DNA of 64,000 bases from an uncultured Clostridia bacterium (GCA_937981575.1 CALJNR010000073.1:25388-89387); one strand, 5' to 3'. Shown: positions 30,001-38,978, counted from the first letter of the stretch. Notes: generated by a model not told the origin, from the sequence alone. A program made the numbers and translations.

Positions 30001-31809
30001 GTTATTAAGGGTGAACTTGTGAGATCAGAGTGGATTATGGTGCCGGTAACGACGCAGCCTGTGGAAAAACCCATTAAATTACAGGTAGAAATACCTACGA
30101 AGTACCCATATAACCCCAAAACGGAAACAGTTATCAGCTTTTTAGCGCCTATTCCACCAGGAGCAAATGTTCCGAATGATTATGAGTTTGAAATAGCTGT
30201 TCAAAGTGAAATGGAAGATAGTTATCGCCATGATTATGCTAAAACAGCTTTGACTTCAGTGGAGAATACCGCACTTATACCAGCAGGTTACAGGCATTTT
30301 GTCTATAAGATTTATGATCTAAAACCAGGCAAGCGATATGACATTAAAGTAAGAATAGTAGATAAGACAGGGGAAAAACCAGTAAATGGAGATTATCCCC
30401 GCTCCTTATATTCAGATAAGGTTATTGCAAGAACAGAATTTGATCAGGATGACCAGGATAAAGATAATAAGTTTAATGAATATCTTAAGCGTTATGATGA
30501 TGAGGTTGAGAAGCTAAGAAGAAAAGCCTTCTGGGAAGAAGAAGCCGAAAATAGATTTTCTACAATTTATAAGTATAGAGAATCTTATGTTAATGCTGAA
30601 ATGGCAGTGCAAAATATTTATGAACTGCAGACTCTAGAGGGTATGAATCGTGTGACCTATTACTTCCCAGCATCAATGCTGGATAAGGCTAGTGACTTAA
30701 ACGTAGTTCTGCAGGCAGCGTTAGGCAATGAATCGATAAGCATTAGACCTTATACCCTAACATCCGGAAATGAAGCTATTAAAGAAGCCATTTATCAAAA
30801 AAATCAAAAGAAGATTAAAGATTACTATATCAAACTTGATTTTCTCAAAATGTCTTCAATAGGAAGAATCAATGGTGAAGATGTTTTATCGCCGGAAATA
30901 AGTATAGATTTAGACATTGTTTACTTAGACCAAGAGGATATACTTATTGAGGATAACATTATGATAGTGCTTAACAGCCTCATAGATCGGGAGCGAAAAC
31001 GTATTATTACGCAGCTGGAAAAAGAACTTGCAAGAGGAACAATCAATGAGGATAAGCTGAAAGATATTATTGATAAGGCAGTAGCTAATATCAAAGATGA
31101 CCACTTAAGAGAAGTAAAACGTATTTTAAAGAAAGAGCGCTATAAAGATGCTCTTGTAAAAGAGATAGAAAAGCCTATTCTTATTACAAGTATTTTGGAT
31201 AGTTATGCAGTGAACGGCTATTACTTAGAAGGGTACTGGAGTAGCGTAGAAGTTTTGCAGGCTAATGGAGGCTTCGGGATTGAAGCATATAAACTTGGTA
31301 TTTATGCTTTCACGGGCAAGATGGGAATAGGTAATGTTATCCCTGGAATGGCTGTGCATCAGAACATGATTTCAAAGTATAACCTTACAGACTTTTTCGC
31401 TCTAGATCCTTATATGATTAAGACAGGAACAACTAAAAAGCAGCTTTACGGAGCGGTTGCAAGAATATTAGGGGCGAAGAGAAATACCGATTATACCGAA
31501 TACCTAAAAGCGAGAGGAATTAAAGGGATTACATCTATTGGAATGGATAAGGTTATCAGACAAGATGAGGCGGTTTATATTGTTATGCAGGCCTACGAAA
31601 AAATATATAACAGGCCTATTGGAACCATTCAAATAAAAAATAAACAGAGTGTAAAAAATATCGGAGCATTTCAGACTCAATACAGGCCATATGTTTATGC
31701 AGCAGTGGAGCTTAAGATTATTCAAAATCCAAATGCCAATGTCCTGCCAAGTAAACAGATATCTGTTGAAGAAACCATTAAGATGCTTTCTGGTATCGTA
31801 CCTAAATAA
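27001..31809 (+). CDS. Giant secreted protein with FN3-like domains and degenerate SLH-like C-terminus
   Basis: 1602 residues. Residues 1-26 are a clear signal peptide (KRK, hydrophobic core, ending near YAAP). The N-terminal half is beta-rich and unassigned. FN3-like domains begin near 530, 880 (PAPKSIWV, then AVLKWAKAEF) and 1021. A Lys/Glu-rich helical stretch lies at about 1147-1210, and a helical charged segment near 1325-1390. The last 140 residues resemble weak SLH repeats (YRPYVYAAVELKIIQN, then ISVEETIKML), so cell-wall attachment is possible. No catalytic motif is visible. Start ATG follows GGGAGGG. The next gene begins 16 bases on and has the same design. Confidence 0.8.
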   Translation: MKRKLALFLSIMMIISLFQGINIYAAPPSSEFIQTHRFARTQEGLYERVGTGMEKKVMPDGTQESAFKWEMQQGEYELTYDMISSKNTTNKVRLGFEVLGEDVKVDISLRDALGAPQTVNYTQSIFPYSSSSTTTTGSNFTYTLGINPKLAERRELSLIADNTHIRMYMEGKTIHFWTSNIRKGYITDFTLAYGTESQTITVLNGLRDFEISPIHLVTTGAALASKDIIEVNDGLKPGSNPGVRVSFEKPKKVQGGQFQPISSNGETATLAIWGEQRPGVKDTTRINNERNLSFALSNGAVIKDTVKNPPVGENVGNAYDDGNTVTIYITKERPVGTGADTAVIWDSLDASMLIGGKLELTGGVFNTIKNTTFTPQNNGHTYLEYTVYRASEEQICIEIVPYNINGTVNYTLKERLGGTGSQGNFSNIITRTHTRTEENKNDIISIYIPKTKADVYYQIEVDIGTSSKLNSQQLRFMPGLSIAPPPITQILRANNVYVIPPDTTTGSTLMVPQAIGFDIEWSAPSSAELEAMLAKGDIYYELSLYDKKKESPYVTKVFRVYKDLSASANEQIKIAIYGGTPYNAEAAGQYNKTTGTFEVKRVVVQKAEETRWERLDLAPERFTNKQDYPVITENAIRVDLDYSIPGTYYLSMKGILDPDDGSQNIAVSKESSFMSLALDYAIEVLPTPSDITTVNQSVTSGSNYTISYDIQIENLDIRKYVRNMLEPAKIYLDDPTGTSPNLNKGIYEIFLYQKNASKQSYTQTDLENAMNTPENVVRMTDLKLGNKLDMSQYAEKLRKGEVLAVEYIANALEGRQQKENLLLENLDPNQVYYVKVRLRIDPLKGDALSPLSSRYSIFSSTYTFTTVTTPQPPKPEDKVPPAPKSIWVDSQPNNTTAVLKWAKAEFEQDEDTTKIYYELIRMADVGLKENEKGNKIPLSRLVADHAGSSGFYTSEPNIMTIRGSAAASELQPVQSSDSFRLEDNSLSPNTIYYYYVRTVCVIKGELVRSEWIMVPVTTQPVEKPIKLQVEIPTKYPYNPKTETVISFLAPIPPGANVPNDYEFEIAVQSEMEDSYRHDYAKTALTSVENTALIPAGYRHFVYKIYDLKPGKRYDIKVRIVDKTGEKPVNGDYPRSLYSDKVIARTEFDQDDQDKDNKFNEYLKRYDDEVEKLRRKAFWEEEAENRFSTIYKYRESYVNAEMAVQNIYELQTLEGMNRVTYYFPASMLDKASDLNVVLQAALGNESISIRPYTLTSGNEAIKEAIYQKNQKKIKDYYIKLDFLKMSSIGRINGEDVLSPEISIDLDIVYLDQEDILIEDNIMIVLNSLIDRERKRIITQLEKELARGTINEDKLKDIIDKAVANIKDDHLREVKRILKKERYKDALVKEIEKPILITSILDSYAVNGYYLEGYWSSVEVLQANGGFGIEAYKLGIYAFTGKMGIGNVIPGMAVHQNMISKYNLTDFFALDPYMIKTGTTKKQLYGAVARILGAKRNTDYTEYLKARGIKGITSIGMDKVIRQDEAVYIVMQAYEKIYNRPIGTIQIKNKQSVKNIGAFQTQYRPYVYAAVELKIIQNPNANVLPSKQISVEETIKMLSGIVPK

Positions 31810-31825
31810 AGAAGGAGGGAAGTAA

Positions 31826-34800
31826 ATGAGAAAACGAATAACAGCATGGCTTATACTAACAGTAATGATTGTAAATCTTATCCCTTCTGAACTCTTTGCA
31901 AACCCGCAAAAGCCTATTCCAATGGATGGTATTAAGGATATTGTTGTCCAAAACAGAGCCGTATCTACTTTGCCGGGGGCAGATATTATGCCTAAAGTAA
32001 GCGTACAATGGGACCCAGCTCCAAACAATGATCCGTCAAGTCCGCCGAATCCTGACAGAGACCGTAATGTAGAAACCTATCGGTTTGAGCTAACAGATTC
32101 AACTGCGCTGAATGCTAGAATCTATGGGGAGCGGAAAGCTTATACAGGGACTTTGCAGGATAACATTGAAGATCGTGTAAAGGATGTCAGATTTACAAAT
32201 GGTAGGCTCTATAAACTAAGAATTTTGCCGGCCCACACTGAAGTGATAGGGACAGGGGATAACCAGCAGCAGGTGCTCGTTGAACCAATAACTAATGTTA
32301 ACCAGCCAGAAGCCTATTTCTTAACAGATTTTAATACAAAAGCAAAAGATGTAGATGGCAAGCTGCAAGTTACATGGGAGTATATACCCGGTGGACAATA
32401 TGAGGTTATCTATGTTCCAGCCGATCGAAAAACGGTAGAGGAAATAGAAAATAGTGCAGACAGCAGCGGTAACAAAATCGCTTCATCTGTGGCCAGAGTG
32501 AGCTCGGACTACGCAAAGCTAGCTGAGAATCAGCTCATAGAAGATGGTGCGCGAAAAGTAAAATATACACTAACTGATGCAGACCCGGGGCAAGTCTATT
32601 CAGTTTACGTAAAACTTGTGGGGCTTACGGCAGAAAATCCTTTCGGTATTCGTTTTGATCAAGTTAGACAAAACACTAAAAAGGACAGCCAAGGACCTAA
32701 GGTAGCTCAAGCTACTACAAGCATCAACTTAAAAGTTTTCAATGTTGGAGCAAATGATGTAAGGCTGGAGTGGACTTTAGCGTCATGGCTCCGGCTTAAT
32801 CCAAGACTTATTAGCGAAACTAGAATTAAGCAAAGGGTTGAGGGAGGAACATCTGAGGTAACGATAGGTACGATTCCAAATCAAGATAGTGTGGTTGAAT
32901 ACTACCAGTATACAAGACCGACAAGAAATACTTATTTTCTTATAGAGTTTATTATAGAAGGACAAAAAGATCCGCTTCGAACTAAGGAAGTGCTTTATAT
33001 TCCGAGTGAGGCTGTGGAAAGGCCTTTGCAGCCCCAAGTGCCAAAACCCTTTTCAGAAAGCCTGGATTTAAGTAAAATCAACATTTCAGAGTATAAAGTT
33101 GTTGGAGATGATATGAATACCAACGATCCAAGACTCATACAAAATACATTCCATGCTAAAAAGTCTCCACAGCAAATCCAGCTTATATGGAATGCACCAA
33201 AGATTTTTAATGCCCAGAATCAGTTAACGACAGACTATAATCAGTACTACGATATTTTCGTTACAGAAGACAGAAAGCAGCTGGATGAGCTGGGACTTGT
33301 ACCAATTGTAAGCAATGGTTTTTTAAATCAAAATCAAACCAATAAACTTATTTTTAAACAAGATAACAAAACTGTAGTTGGATTTAAGTGGTTGCTAGAT
33401 CAATACACAACCAAAAATTATCAAACATCGGCTCTTATGCCTAATAAAACCTACTATATTAAAATTGTTGCTAAAAGAGAATATGGCAATGACTATATCA
33501 ATTCTGAGCCGACGGTAGTCACAATTACAATAGGAGAGGATGGAAATATCTTCGTTCCTCCGGTTCTTGCAAAGCCGCCACTCAAGCTTCATAAAACAAC
33601 GACGGAGACGGCAACCTTAAGATGGCTTACGACTTGGTATGAGCTATCTGTTAAAGATCAAAGTTTGAGAAATGCATATGATGCACTCCAAGAAGGAGAA
33701 CTTGCAAAAAACTGGAACTCTGTTGTCTATACCGGAAGCAGCACCTCTCCTTATATTAGGTTCAAAAAAGCAGATCCAAGTTATCAGGAGCATATCTTAA
33801 AAACTTCTAATGATTTGCTTCGGGTACAAGGAGCAGTAAATGGAGCAACAACTTATGGAGCGCTTTATATAGACAGAGAAGTGACTCTTGGCAATGATTC
33901 AAAATATGAGATCAAAGTGCTGGGGTATGATGAAGTAAATAGGCAGATAGATCTCTACAACCAAACTGCTCCGAAGCCAATTTCGATTGAAGAGTGGATT
34001 GTAGAAAAAGAAAGCGATACAACAAGCGGTTGGGAGAGTATTAATCCAAAAGCGCCGCAGACAGATTTGGAAGAAGACCGACTTCCATGGCTGGAATATA
34101 CGCAAGAAGGGCTAAGGCCTAATACGCGCTATGTTATTTTAGTAAGAGCCTACAGGGTACTGGCAGATGGTACAAAGCTTCAGCAGACCTTCCCAAGTTA
34201 TGTTATATGTACAACTTTGACAGACTATGAAAGTCCAGAAGAAACCCCGAAAACGCCAGAACTTAATTTGGACACAAAAAATGATGTTTCAGCCACTGTA
34301 TGGTGGACATATAGCAGCAGTTTTGATTATGAAATTGTGTACGGCAGATTAGATGATGTATCAAAAGCAACGAAGTGGGACTTTACCATTTCAGATGTTC
34401 CAGGAAATAATAACTATGTATCCAATGGGGCAAAAGCCAGTGTGAAAATCACGGGTCTTATACCAGAGACGTCATACAATATATGGATTCGCGCCAAACA
34501 GAAAAAAGGAACTTTATCATCAGCTTGGAGTAATCCTGTAACCGTAAAAACAGATATTCTAGGGATTCCAGCGGCGCCTACTGGACTCGGCCCGGCAGCT
34601 TATCAAAGTATATTAGAACTTGGTAAAGATTTTCCCGCAGTTACAAAAGATTATATTACTGTAGAATGGATTAAAAATGCTAATGATGTTACAGAAACCT
34701 CATCAGATGCAGAAAAACAATACAGCTATATAGTAGAATTTGCGGATAACCCTGAATTCTTAGATGCTGTTATTGTTAAGACGTCTGAAATAGCTGCACC

Positions 34801-36121
34801 AGGGGGGAAGGCAGAGGCTGATCAGTATGAAGTACTTGCAAAAAATATAGTTAAGTTTAATAATCTAATTTCTAACAGACCTTATTATGTGAAGGTAAAA
34901 ACTGTCCTCACCTTTAAAGATAGGGAAGGGAATCGAGAAATAATTAAAGAGTCAGACTATACACAGTGGGTAAGAATTATCACTTTGAAATCTTCAGATG
35001 AATATGATGGAGGAGCAAACGAAAATATCGTTATTTATCCTGACGCTATTATCGAAAACTATTCAAAAGATATCTGGACAATAGAGATTGTAGATACAGC
35101 TAAAGTTATTTCAGATATTATGAAGAATAAAGCTTACTTCTATACAGTAAAAGCTGAGAAGTTTAATAATAAACAAGATGCTACAATCAGAAGGATTAAA
35201 ATGCCAAAGACAGTGGTGGATGCGCTTATTAATCAAAGGATGGAAATAAGGGTTGTTACCAATATAGGGGTCTATGAGATTCCAGCTAAGGCTTTAGCTG
35301 TGTATACGAATAAATATAGTGCAAAAGATATGATTCAACTAGACTTTACTAAAATTGTTGATTATAAAATTGCTAATATCCTGCGCCCCTATCCTGAGGC
35401 CTTCATTAAAGGCGAACAGCTTGATATTGTCATAAAAGGAAAAACAAATACCACGATTATCAAGAAGCTGGATGGGTTTCTTAGAGCAAAAATAAAACTT
35501 GATGCAGCTAAGGAGTACCTCTATAAGGATTTATTTGCCTATACCTACAATTTTGATAGAAATGCATGGATCAAAGAAAACTATTCAATCGATACGCTGA
35601 TAGATACTTATGTGAGTTACTTAACGCCTGCTACAGGTATTTATGCAGTTTACCAAAAAACAAAAGGCAGTTCATCAACAGCCAGCTCGTTTGCTATGAA
35701 TACTCTGACAAATACCTATGGTATATCAGGACTTGGAAGCTCATACCGTAGATTCGATCCTGTTTCACGTAATCAGTATGTTCATCTGCTTTTGGGAATA
35801 GCACAAAATAAATCAGAAATTAACCTTGCATCGGCAATGCATGCTGATATTCTTTCAAAAGCCAAAGCGGCAGGCCTTTACACAGATACAAATGCAGGGG
35901 TTATTTCCGAGGAGCAAGCCCTTTTAGGGGTTGTGAAACTCTATGAACTTAAAAACGGGTTTAAAATTAAGCCTTCAAGTATTAAGTTTGCGAATGTAGG
36001 GGCTAAGTACCAAGAAGCGGCAGCGAAGGCTTATGCGATAGGGCTCATTGAGGACATTAATCCAAAACAGCCTGTTACTTATGAAGTGTTGTGTGATTGG
36101 ATTCTGCAAGTTACAGAGTAA
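31826..36121 (+). CDS. Second giant secreted FN3-repeat protein with degenerate SLH-like C-terminus
   Basis: 1431 residues with a signal peptide (1-26, MRKRITAW..., ending after LFANP). About seven FN3-like units can be discerned from recurring W and Y positions, for example near 25, 175, 290, 450, 585, 805 and 915. A non-FN3 beta-rich region lies at about 1070-1300. The last 125 residues carry SLH-like sequence (FANVGAKYQEAAAKAYAIGL, then a VTYEVLCDWIL helix). It is probably cotranscribed with the preceding giant gene (AAGGAGGG in a 16-base gap) and may partner with it at the cell surface. No enzyme motif is seen. Confidence 0.8.
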   Translation: MRKRITAWLILTVMIVNLIPSELFANPQKPIPMDGIKDIVVQNRAVSTLPGADIMPKVSVQWDPAPNNDPSSPPNPDRDRNVETYRFELTDSTALNARIYGERKAYTGTLQDNIEDRVKDVRFTNGRLYKLRILPAHTEVIGTGDNQQQVLVEPITNVNQPEAYFLTDFNTKAKDVDGKLQVTWEYIPGGQYEVIYVPADRKTVEEIENSADSSGNKIASSVARVSSDYAKLAENQLIEDGARKVKYTLTDADPGQVYSVYVKLVGLTAENPFGIRFDQVRQNTKKDSQGPKVAQATTSINLKVFNVGANDVRLEWTLASWLRLNPRLISETRIKQRVEGGTSEVTIGTIPNQDSVVEYYQYTRPTRNTYFLIEFIIEGQKDPLRTKEVLYIPSEAVERPLQPQVPKPFSESLDLSKINISEYKVVGDDMNTNDPRLIQNTFHAKKSPQQIQLIWNAPKIFNAQNQLTTDYNQYYDIFVTEDRKQLDELGLVPIVSNGFLNQNQTNKLIFKQDNKTVVGFKWLLDQYTTKNYQTSALMPNKTYYIKIVAKREYGNDYINSEPTVVTITIGEDGNIFVPPVLAKPPLKLHKTTTETATLRWLTTWYELSVKDQSLRNAYDALQEGELAKNWNSVVYTGSSTSPYIRFKKADPSYQEHILKTSNDLLRVQGAVNGATTYGALYIDREVTLGNDSKYEIKVLGYDEVNRQIDLYNQTAPKPISIEEWIVEKESDTTSGWESINPKAPQTDLEEDRLPWLEYTQEGLRPNTRYVILVRAYRVLADGTKLQQTFPSYVICTTLTDYESPEETPKTPELNLDTKNDVSATVWWTYSSSFDYEIVYGRLDDVSKATKWDFTISDVPGNNNYVSNGAKASVKITGLIPETSYNIWIRAKQKKGTLSSAWSNPVTVKTDILGIPAAPTGLGPAAYQSILELGKDFPAVTKDYITVEWIKNANDVTETSSDAEKQYSYIVEFADNPEFLDAVIVKTSEIAAPGGKAEADQYEVLAKNIVKFNNLISNRPYYVKVKTVLTFKDREGNREIIKESDYTQWVRIITLKSSDEYDGGANENIVIYPDAIIENYSKDIWTIEIVDTAKVISDIMKNKAYFYTVKAEKFNNKQDATIRRIKMPKTVVDALINQRMEIRVVTNIGVYEIPAKALAVYTNKYSAKDMIQLDFTKIVDYKIANILRPYPEAFIKGEQLDIVIKGKTNTTIIKKLDGFLRAKIKLDAAKEYLYKDLFAYTYNFDRNAWIKENYSIDTLIDTYVSYLTPATGIYAVYQKTKGSSSTASSFAMNTLTNTYGISGLGSSYRRFDPVSRNQYVHLLLGIAQNKSEINLASAMHADILSKAKAAGLYTDTNAGVISEEQALLGVVKLYELKNGFKIKPSSIKFANVGAKYQEAAAKAYAIGLIEDINPKQPVTYEVLCDWILQVTE

Positions 36122-36133
36122 GATGCGAAGTAT

Positions 36134-36161
36134 TTGATAAAACATTTAATAGGTGTATAAA
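36134..36161 (+). promoter_or_regulatory. Sigma-A-like promoter of ywmB
   Basis: TTGATA (36134-36139) and TATAAA (36156-36161), 16 bases apart. The predicted start falls at about 36168, where the hairpin just before ywmB begins. Confidence 0.5.
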
Positions 36162-36168
36162 TACTATA

Positions 36169-36220
36169 AAATATCCCCATACTCTAACTACTATGAATAA
36201 GTAGAAAGTATGGGGTATTT
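36169..36220 (+). terminator. Terminator-like hairpin abutting the ywmB start
   Basis: The 5' arm at 36169-36183 (AAATATCCCCATACT) pairs with 36207-36220 (AGTATGGGGTATTT) with one bulged base; an inner CTACT/AGTAG stem adds to it. TTTTT follows immediately and ATG comes two bases later. It can end transcription from the giant genes, and its 3' arm contains the only ribosome-site-like sequence for ywmB. Confidence 0.75.
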
Positions 36221-36222
36221 TT

Positions 36223-37017
36223 ATGAAAATAAGTAATAGAGTTATTATCTTAGTGACCTTAATTTTATCTGTAAGTTATATATTTGGAATTGATTATTAT
36301 GATAAAAAAGAAAGTAAAGTGAAAAGCCTTTACCAAAAAGTAACTTTACCGGAAGTTACATATACGGATGTTTATATTGCATTTAATGGCATAAAAACTG
36401 GTGAAAAGCTAAATGAGCGAGATTTGGCTGTTAAACAAAGCCAAAGTATTTATATGCTTTCCCATGATCACGAGTGTTCAAAGCTCTGCGCTCAGCTGCA
36501 TCCCCAAGATACGAGTACAGAGTTCGTTCAGGAAGATGAGAGGCTAAGTCTTCAGATTAATAGAGCAAGTGAAATCGCTCGGTATACAGTATCTGTAAAG
36601 TCGCAAAAGGATATCGGCTATAATACGTACTATAAGATAGAGATGCAAGGCATACAAGATCTCAATGAATTAGACAGCCTAAGAGGATATGCACAGAACC
36701 TTTTTAATAAGTGGAAAGTAAGACCAAAGGAAACGCTTTACTTTAAAGGAACTATTATGGGCAAGATAGATCCTTACCAAAAAAAGAATCATGCAGCTGG
36801 GTTATTAGGGAAGCTTAAGGCACGTCAAACAGGTTATTATGAGGATGATAGCAGCCACGAAACAGTTGCTTACTACGGTTACACAAAAACGATCAAAGAC
36901 TATATTCTAGATGAGAACGGTGAGAAGACTAATGTCCAAATAAGTTTTTCTTATCATGAAGCTGAAGACTACACACAGATGATTATAGCATTCCCATTTT
37001 ATAATGAGCCATTTTAA
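36223..37017 (+). CDS. ywmB: YwmB family protein
   Basis: 264 residues with one N-terminal membrane helix or signal anchor (about 5-24) followed by an extracytoplasmic alpha/beta domain like the YwmB (TATA-box-binding-like fold) family. The late GLLGKLKARQTGYYEDD and SFSYHEAEDYTQMIIAFP segments are characteristic in my reading. It precedes spoIID as in B. subtilis, but murAA is not between them. Function is unknown. The ribosome site is weak and lies inside a hairpin. Confidence 0.78.
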   Translation: MKISNRVIILVTLILSVSYIFGIDYYDKKESKVKSLYQKVTLPEVTYTDVYIAFNGIKTGEKLNERDLAVKQSQSIYMLSHDHECSKLCAQLHPQDTSTEFVQEDERLSLQINRASEIARYTVSVKSQKDIGYNTYYKIEMQGIQDLNELDSLRGYAQNLFNKWKVRPKETLYFKGTIMGKIDPYQKKNHAAGLLGKLKARQTGYYEDDSSHETVAYYGYTKTIKDYILDENGEKTNVQISFSYHEAEDYTQMIIAFPFYNEPF

Positions 37018-37018
37018 C

Positions 37019-37046
37019 TCATAAACTTGTCTCCCTTTCATATACT
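37019..37046 (+). promoter_or_regulatory. Probable sigma-E-type promoter of spoIID
   Basis: A TCATAAA -35-like box (37019-37025) and CATATACT (37039-37046) are 13 bases apart, close to the known mother-cell sigma-E pattern. SpoIID is sigma-E dependent in B. subtilis. Confidence 0.5.
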
Positions 37047-37082
37047 ATATTAGAGACAGAATAGTATGCGAGGGGGGACAAG

Positions 37083-38000
37083 ATGAAGGAGTTTATTAAG
37101 GCCATATGCTTCATTGGGGGGTGCTTATTTTTTATACCCTTTCTTATTGTATATGGAGGGGGATATCAAAACGAAGAAATTCTGCAAAAGCTTGCAGCGC
37201 AAAATAGTGCAGCTCACCATAAAAGGGAAGAAAACAGTCTGATTGATGAAGAGAAAATTATCAGCATATTAGCAAAAGAAATACCCTATAACTTTGAATA
37301 CGAGGCCATAAAGGCCCAAGCAGTAGTTATACGAACCTATATGACAAGGCGTGTACTCGGCATACAAAATAAGGGAGAACTCATTGGCTATGCAGAAGAG
37401 GAGATGAAAGAATTATGGGGAGAAGACTTTGAGCATATTTATGCAACCTACAAAGAGGCTGTAAAGGATACAGAAAATCAAATTATACTTTATGACAGTG
37501 AACCTATTGAAGCCCTCTACCACAGAGCCAGCAGCGGCATGACCAGATCGGCGAAAGATGTTTATAATGTAGATGTTCATTATCTTCAGGGGGTTACAAG
37601 TGAAAAAGACAAGTTGACAAAACAGATAGAACTTAAGAAAAAAGATATGGTGTCTATGCTTATAGAAGTATACCCTGATTTGGTAGTTGATGAGGATAAT
37701 CTTGAAAATCAAATGCAAATTGTAGAGAAGGATCAGTCTGAATATATCAAAACCATTCAGATCGGAAATACCATTATAAGCGGAGAAGAATTTAGAAAGA
37801 TTCTGGGGCTGCCGTCAAGCAATTTTAAGGTATTTAAGCAGTCGGACAGCCTAGTATTTGATGTAAGAGGAATTGGACACGGCGTGGGGCTTAGTCAAAA
37901 TGGTGCCAATGAACTTGCTAAAGAGGGCAAGAAATATGATGAAATAATCAGTCACTATTATACAGATGTAACTATTAAAAATAATCAGTATAAAAAATAA
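37083..38000 (+). CDS. spoIID: Stage II sporulation protein D (engulfment murein hydrolase)
   Basis: Lytic transglycosylase that thins septal peptidoglycan during engulfment, with SpoIIM and SpoIIP. 305 residues: one N-terminal membrane helix (about 7-24), then the SpoIID/LytB domain with YEAIKAQAVVIRTY (catalytic Glu region, about 74-87), LYHRASSGMT near 141 and the C-terminal RGIGHGVGLSQNGANELA near 261. Start ATG 37083 follows GAGGGGGG. The soluble domain has no Cys, so it is not the Cys-zinc form of Clostridioides difficile. Confidence 0.95.
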   Translation: MKEFIKAICFIGGCLFFIPFLIVYGGGYQNEEILQKLAAQNSAAHHKREENSLIDEEKIISILAKEIPYNFEYEAIKAQAVVIRTYMTRRVLGIQNKGELIGYAEEEMKELWGEDFEHIYATYKEAVKDTENQIILYDSEPIEALYHRASSGMTRSAKDVYNVDVHYLQGVTSEKDKLTKQIELKKKDMVSMLIEVYPDLVVDEDNLENQMQIVEKDQSEYIKTIQIGNTIISGEEFRKILGLPSSNFKVFKQSDSLVFDVRGIGHGVGLSQNGANELAKEGKKYDEIISHYYTDVTIKNNQYKK

Positions 38001-38006
38001 GTTCAT

Positions 38007-38037
38007 GTGAATATTATTAAAAAACTCTGGCGATAAT
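38007..38037 (+). promoter_or_regulatory. Probable sigma-F-type promoter of spoIIQ
   Basis: GTGAATA (38007-38013) and GGCGATAAT (38029-38037) are spaced by 15 bases; the -10 matches GGnnAnAnT exactly. SpoIIQ is made in the forespore under sigma-F in B. subtilis. It lies between the spoIID stop and the ribosome site. Confidence 0.6.
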
Positions 38038-38060
38038 TTAGACGTCGGAGGTGTAATAAA

Positions 38061-38969
38061 ATGAATATTAAAAAAATAGGACAATTTCTTAAAAGGTATG
38101 GCTTTTATGTAGCTGTTGGTGTAGTGAGTGTAGGCGCTCTTGCAGCAATATTCCTTGTGCCAAACTTAGGCGGGAATGTAAAGGAAGAACCTAATCCATA
38201 TGCCAAAAATGAAGAAACATCAGTAAAGGGACTAGGTGATATCACAGATGAAACTGGTGAAGTGGTTATCGAATATGAAGATGAAACAGCCAGCAAAACT
38301 TCAGGAAGTGGTATTGAAAGTGAAGCATTGATTGAAGACAAGGAAAAAGGCAGTGAGGCCAAACAAGAAAGCACTGATAAGGCAGCTAAGAGTGAAGAAA
38401 TAGTAGCTGAGACATTTGAATCAACTACAGCAGCAGCAAACCAAACACCTTTTTTTGCAGAAGGGGATACATTCAGCTGGCCGGTAGTTGGAGAAGTGGT
38501 AGTTCCTTATACAGACGAAAGCACAAAGCATTGGTTCAGCGAGTCGCTTAACCAAACAATGCGTACCTTTGGAATCTGTATCTCAGCCAAAGAAGGAGCG
38601 GAAATAAGAGCAGCTGCAGATGGCAAAGTCATTGATATTATTGATGATTCAAGCACTTTGCAATCAGATATGCCATATGTTGGTAAAGTTGTTGTTGTTG
38701 ATCACGGAAATGGCTACAAAAGTTTGTATGGTTTCCAAAATGGTTCGCCAAATAAGGATTTATTAGGTAAAATAGTTAAAGCTGGGGATGTACTTGGAAC
38801 AGCAGGTAAGCCAACCGGCGCCTTTATTAAACAAGGAAACAATATCTATTTACAAGCTATGCATAATGATGAGATTATTGACCCATTAAAGCTGCTCGAT
38901 TATAAGCAGGCATCTGCAAGCGTTTCAGCAGAAGGTGTAGATATGGGACATGTTCCAGATAATGAATAG
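38061..38969 (+). CDS. spoIIQ: SpoIIQ-like M23/LytM-fold protein, zinc ligands lost
   Basis: Forespore membrane protein expected to pair with SpoIIIAH across the engulfment septum. 302 residues: one N-terminal helix (about 14-34), an acidic Glu/Ser/Lys-rich linker (40-130), then an M23 domain (135-285). Where active enzymes have HxGxD and HLHFE, this one has TFGICISA near 172 and NIYLQAM near 274, and the YAH position reads YGF. So the His/Asp metal ligands are absent and a purely structural role is likely. Start ATG 38061 follows GGAGGTG. Confidence 0.9.
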   Translation: MNIKKIGQFLKRYGFYVAVGVVSVGALAAIFLVPNLGGNVKEEPNPYAKNEETSVKGLGDITDETGEVVIEYEDETASKTSGSGIESEALIEDKEKGSEAKQESTDKAAKSEEIVAETFESTTAAANQTPFFAEGDTFSWPVVGEVVVPYTDESTKHWFSESLNQTMRTFGICISAKEGAEIRAAADGKVIDIIDDSSTLQSDMPYVGKVVVVDHGNGYKSLYGFQNGSPNKDLLGKIVKAGDVLGTAGKPTGAFIKQGNNIYLQAMHNDEIIDPLKLLDYKQASASVSAEGVDMGHVPDNE

Positions 38970-38978
38970 CAGCACAAC

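Noticed and set aside
31504..32028. 174-residue minus-strand frame across the junction of the two giant genes
   Set aside because: It overlaps both real genes and the well-placed AAGGAGGG ribosome site of the second; composition is that of an antisense frame.
37083..38000. Zinc-dependent SpoIID as in Clostridioides difficile
   Set aside because: The soluble domain has no cysteine, so the Cys-zinc site described there is absent.
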